64,000 bases of DNA from Flaccisagitta enflata (taxonomy: Eukaryota; Chaetognatha; Sagittoidea; Aphragmophora). Location of the stretch: the NCBI GenBank assembly GCA_965153355.1, contig OZ231127.1, positions 72,230,001 through 72,294,000 on the forward strand, in the 5' to 3' direction. The translations under genes and the position numbers were made by a program. The stretch's first letter is position 1. Every line of letters starts with the position of its first letter. The notes beneath the pieces were generated by a model, which saw nothing but the letters and a program-made list of their open reading frames with translations, ran no database searches and was not told where the DNA came from. Below are positions 61,206-64,000 of the stretch, in pieces.

Positions 61206-61936
61206 CGCCCAAGGGCAATATGTGGTCAGGCTGGTCAGCGATACCCGTTGCCCTGCTTTGAGTGATTGTGAATTGGAGTGAGGGGAAGCAGGGCAGCGGC
61301 CCAGAAGGGGACAAAGTCCTGTAGAACACAGGGGGACTTTCGTTCGTCCTGCCTGAAGAAGTGGATGAGATGCTATAGAGGGCTTACTGAAGGCCTTCAA
61401 GAGCCTAAACTGAGGTCTAAGACGGCTGATGTAAGGCCTCAGAATGCCAATCGGAAGCTTAAGAGGGCTGACTTGATGCTTGAGAGAGCTGGATTAAGGC
61501 TTGAAAGGTCAGACAACTGATTTGAAGCCTGAGAGCAATAAATTGAGTCTTAGATAGCTGATTTTAGGCCTGAGAGGCCTGATTTGAGGCCTGAGAGGCC
61601 TAATTTGAGGCCTGAGAGGCCTAATTTGAGGCCTGAGAGGCCAGGTTTGAGGCCTGAAAATTTGGATTTGAGGCCTGAGAAGCCTAATTTGAGGCCTGAA
61701 AGGCCAGGTTTGAGGCCTGAGAGGTTGGATTTGAGGCCTGAGAGGCCGGATTTGAGGCCTGAAAGGCTGGATTTGAGACCTGAGAGGCCAGATTTGAGGT
61801 CTCAGAAGCCAGATTTGAGGCCTGAGTGGCCTGGTGAGGGGGGGACGAACAAACAAATAAACAAATGAACAGACGAACGAATGAAAGTCCCCCTGTGTTC
61901 TACAGGACTTTGCCCCCTACGGGCCCGCTGCCTAAA
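61206..61936 (+). mobile_element. Family 3 element with a 20-21-bp minisatellite
   Basis: GCCCAAGGGCAATATGTGGT, GGTCAGCGATACCCGTTGCC form the 5' block. The arm GGGCAGCGGCCCAGAAGGGG (61291) with ACAAAGTCCTGTAGAACACA and GGGGGACTTTCGTTCGT is matched by its complement at about 61876-61932. Inside, about fourteen units of TTGAGGCCTGAGAGGCCTGA with variants fill 61540-61835, preceded by more decayed units from 61380. The 3' end is CCTAAAAAG. The repeating frame (RPERPNLRPERP) simply follows the repeat. Confidence 0.85.
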
Positions 61937-62660
61937 AAGCGAAGTGCTTCTAGCTGATTTCTTTAATCGTTGGGATAGAAAGGGTATTTGTAGGGAAATA
62001 AGGAAAAATGAATTACTATCTTGCTCATAGATATATCAACAAAATGGGTATTAGTCGTTTTATTGACATAGAATTTGTAAAAAAAAAACTTCCAGACTCC
62101 AGAGTATATCAAAATCTTAGTATTGCATTTTTAAGGTTTCAACAATTACCCGGGTATGAATTTTCTAATCATTTTGACACAGATGTTTAGTATAAATGCA
62201 TGACAACTCTCCCCTTCTTATATGTTTTTTAGATTATTCTGTGATAAATGCTATGTGCTTCCTTTTGCTTCATTTGCAATGCCAATGACTCAATGGGGTC
62301 GAAATCAACCAAGAAAATGTAGTTAGTGTATGGCCATACTTTGAGGACCGAAAATTTGATGAAAAAAAGCCTTTAATCTACTCTTTGTTGCTCAGACAAG
62401 AAACAAACAAGAGACCTAATAGATTAATTTTACCATTTTTCAATTGGGATATTTACTTTGTTTTGCTTGTCAATTCTATAGAACTTCAACTAACAGGATG
62501 TGGTTTGCGGCATTTGATCAGAAATTTGAAGTAGTTTCAGAATCTCACTGATTTTTAGGAAGATTTTTGATTCATAGTAGAGTTATTACTGTAAATGTTT
62601 GTCGATATATGTGTGAGCTAGATAGTACGTTAAGAATTTGAATTGTACAATAAAGATTCA
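61937..62660. other. Non-coding stretch
   Basis: No gene or element was recognised. Confidence 0.4.
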
Positions 62661-62665
62661 AAGTA

Positions 62666-63174
62666 CAGTAGATTCCATCTAGACTTGAGATAACGGGGGC
62701 AAGCATTATGGAAAGACAAATCAACATAGGGGAGTGATATTTAGAATATAAACTAATAAAAGAATGTTTTGTTACCCATGATAGCTGGTTGCCATGGAAA
62801 AACATTTCCATGTATTCTCACAAAAATATCAACATTTTGAGAAATTTTTTCAGGGAACATTGCTTACACATCATCATCGTTGGCTGCTGCTAGGAGCGTA
62901 ACTATGTGTGACGCCCCTAGCAACGGCAACGAGCCATATTCTTACAGAACATACTGAAAGTTGTGCAAATTTGATTTTAAGCAATGTTCAAAAAAATTCT
63001 CAAAATATTGATATTTTTGCGAGAATACATGGAAATGTGTTTCCATGGCAACCAGCTATCATGGGGAATAAACCATCCTTTTATTAGTCTATATTCCAAA
63101 TATCACCCCCCTGGCTTCATTTGTCTTTCCTCAATGCTTGCCCCCGTTATCCCAAGTCTAGACGGAATCTACTG
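62666..63174. mobile_element. TA-flanked foldback element, 509 bp
   Basis: CAGTAGATTCCATCTAGACT and the complement of its right end, CAGTAGATTCCGTCTAGACT, begin arms of about 190 bp each. These include ATAACGGGGGCAAGCATT and GATAGCTGGTTGCCATGGAA on both sides. TA flanks both ends (62664-62665, 63175-63176). The spacer of about 110 bp contains CCCCTAGCAACGGCAACG. No coding frame was found. Ends and duplication fit the Tc1/mariner-type MITEs at 13547 and 50307. Confidence 0.92.
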
Positions 63175-63221
63175 TATACAATCCTTGAAGTATACAACAC
63201 AAATAGAAGTCTTTGAAAAAA

Positions 63222-63424
63222 CAAATGACGCCGGGTTACAATATTCAGCGGACGGATGGGTAGGTCCGTGCGACCTCCATACACACCCTCACACATTCGC
63301 GGTGTCTAAAATGCGCGCTTTCACACTTTCAACTCATGCATTATGGACCAATGGACAGACTTATAGATGGACAGACCAACGGGTAAACAAAGCCTCATAT
63401 AAAGTCGCGAGTCTGCGACTAAGA
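63222..63424 (+). mobile_element. Hairpin element of the AAATGACGC subgroup
   Basis: AAATGACGCCGGGTTACAAT, ACACACCCTCACACATTCGC, GGTGTCTAAAATGCGCGCTT, TCACACTTTCAACTCATGC, a GGACCAATGGACAGAC tract and the hairpin AGTCGCGAGTCTGCGACT (63403-63420). The 3' half is shared with 30745-30880 and the 5' start with 40711. Confidence 0.65.
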
Positions 63425-63585
63425 TGCTTCACCAGGGAAGTTTACTTGCAGGGTAGGCACTAGGCAGGGACAAAATTAGAATAATCTACTGAGAGCTATG
63501 ATGACTGGTTTGTTGACTCAGGTTGGAGTTGCTTTTTGAAGGCCAAAAATAACTCTGGCTAGAAAGACAGGCATGACGTTAAAGT

Positions 63586-63800
63586 GGAACAAGGCCAGAT
63601 ACACAATTAATAAGAAGTCGCTGGCAGGTGGGTAGGGGCAGTATTGTGCAGAACAGGGGGGGGGGAGGACTGAGTTGTGGCTGGACAATGGCAGTAATTC
63701 TCAAAAATCACTATTTCAAACGATTTCGTTTCCTCCAAAATTTCGCGTTACCAAGGGACACAGCCTCTTTGAGAATCGCTTAGCCAGCGATTAAGACAGC
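63586..63800 (+). mobile_element. Family 1 hairpin element, divergent subgroup
   Basis: ACAAGGCCAGATACACAATT, AAGAAGTCGCTGGCAGGTGG, GTAGGGGCAGTATTGTG, TTTCGCGTTACCAAGG, GACACAGCCTCTTTGAG and hairpin AATCGCTTAGCCAGCGATT with AAGA. The 5' AGTCGCTGGC pairs with the 3' GCCAGCGATT with one mismatch. It is closest to 30881-31122. Confidence 0.65.
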
Positions 63801-63958
63801 TAATCTATAAACAGAAAGAAAAGAATGCAGGTGAAACAGGGCTTGTCTAAAATCAAACAAGCAATATAAGAGTCACTTCTTAAAAGAAATCTTTCCGAGA
63901 AATGCCACTGATAACATGTCAATAATTCTCAGAACTGGAATTAACTAGAATTTCGATC

Positions 63959-63961
<3 letters not shown>

Positions 63962-64000
<39 letters not shown>
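63962..64000. repeat. (CT)n microsatellite, cut by the window edge
   Basis: At least 19 CT units continue past the window. Confidence 0.93.

Noticed and set aside
61509-61868. Arginine-proline repeat frame RPERPNLRPERP, possible antimicrobial-like repeat peptide
   Set aside because: It is the 20-21-bp family 3 minisatellite; the frame is bounded by the element's non-coding arms.

Overview
The window reads as nuclear DNA of a multicellular animal, probably a marine invertebrate. Reasons: a multi-exon gene with GT-AG introns, remains of three LINE-type retrotransposons, many Tc1/mariner- or pogo-like short transposons, and a very heavy load of simple repeats. No bacterial operon, CRISPR array, rRNA or intact viral gene was seen. 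The species cannot be named from the sequence.

Host gene: four minus-strand exons (10771-10965, 2786-2887, 1671-1795, 798-957) join in perfect phase (phase 1, 1, 0). They encode two consecutive fibronectin type III domains resembling the membrane-distal FN3 stack of LAR-type (type IIa) receptor tyrosine phosphatases. The gene continues to the left past base 1; its upstream exons lie right of 10965 or outside the window. Whether the DNA from 11 to 64 kb is a giant intron or intergenic is unknown. Most long open frames in the window are translated microsatellites and are not genes.

Mobile DNA: a LINE ORF1-type protein gene (15274-16269, intact frame), a 5'-truncated reverse transcriptase with a 3' tail (33532-34615, minus), and a frameshifted C-terminal RT/zinc-knuckle/nuclease fragment (53812-54583). 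TA-flanked inverted-repeat elements lie at 5798-6403, 13547-14300, 21397-21980, 30098-30687, 38531-38759, 50307-53602, 59263-59373 and 62666-63174. The 3.3-kb foldback at 50307-53602 has tandem arrays in both arms. Three small dispersed families share one plan: a conserved 5' block, a variable tandem tract, then a 3' hairpin followed by an A-run. Families 1 and 2 carry GTCC/GTCG-type tetramers and a GCGAC or GGTGC hairpin. Family 3 carries about 20-bp minisatellites between GGGCAGCGGCCCC arms.

Simple DNA: more than twenty (GA)n/(CT)n arrays, (GTCT)n, (GAAA)n, (TTG/CAA)n, (CTT)n, (GGT)n and (ATTC)n, plus more than a dozen minisatellites. Two intronic minisatellites begin exactly at the 3' splice sites of the phosphatase exons and repeat those splice sites. 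This, the paired covariation in the family 1 elements, and the shared core of the family 3 minisatellites are the most unusual observations.
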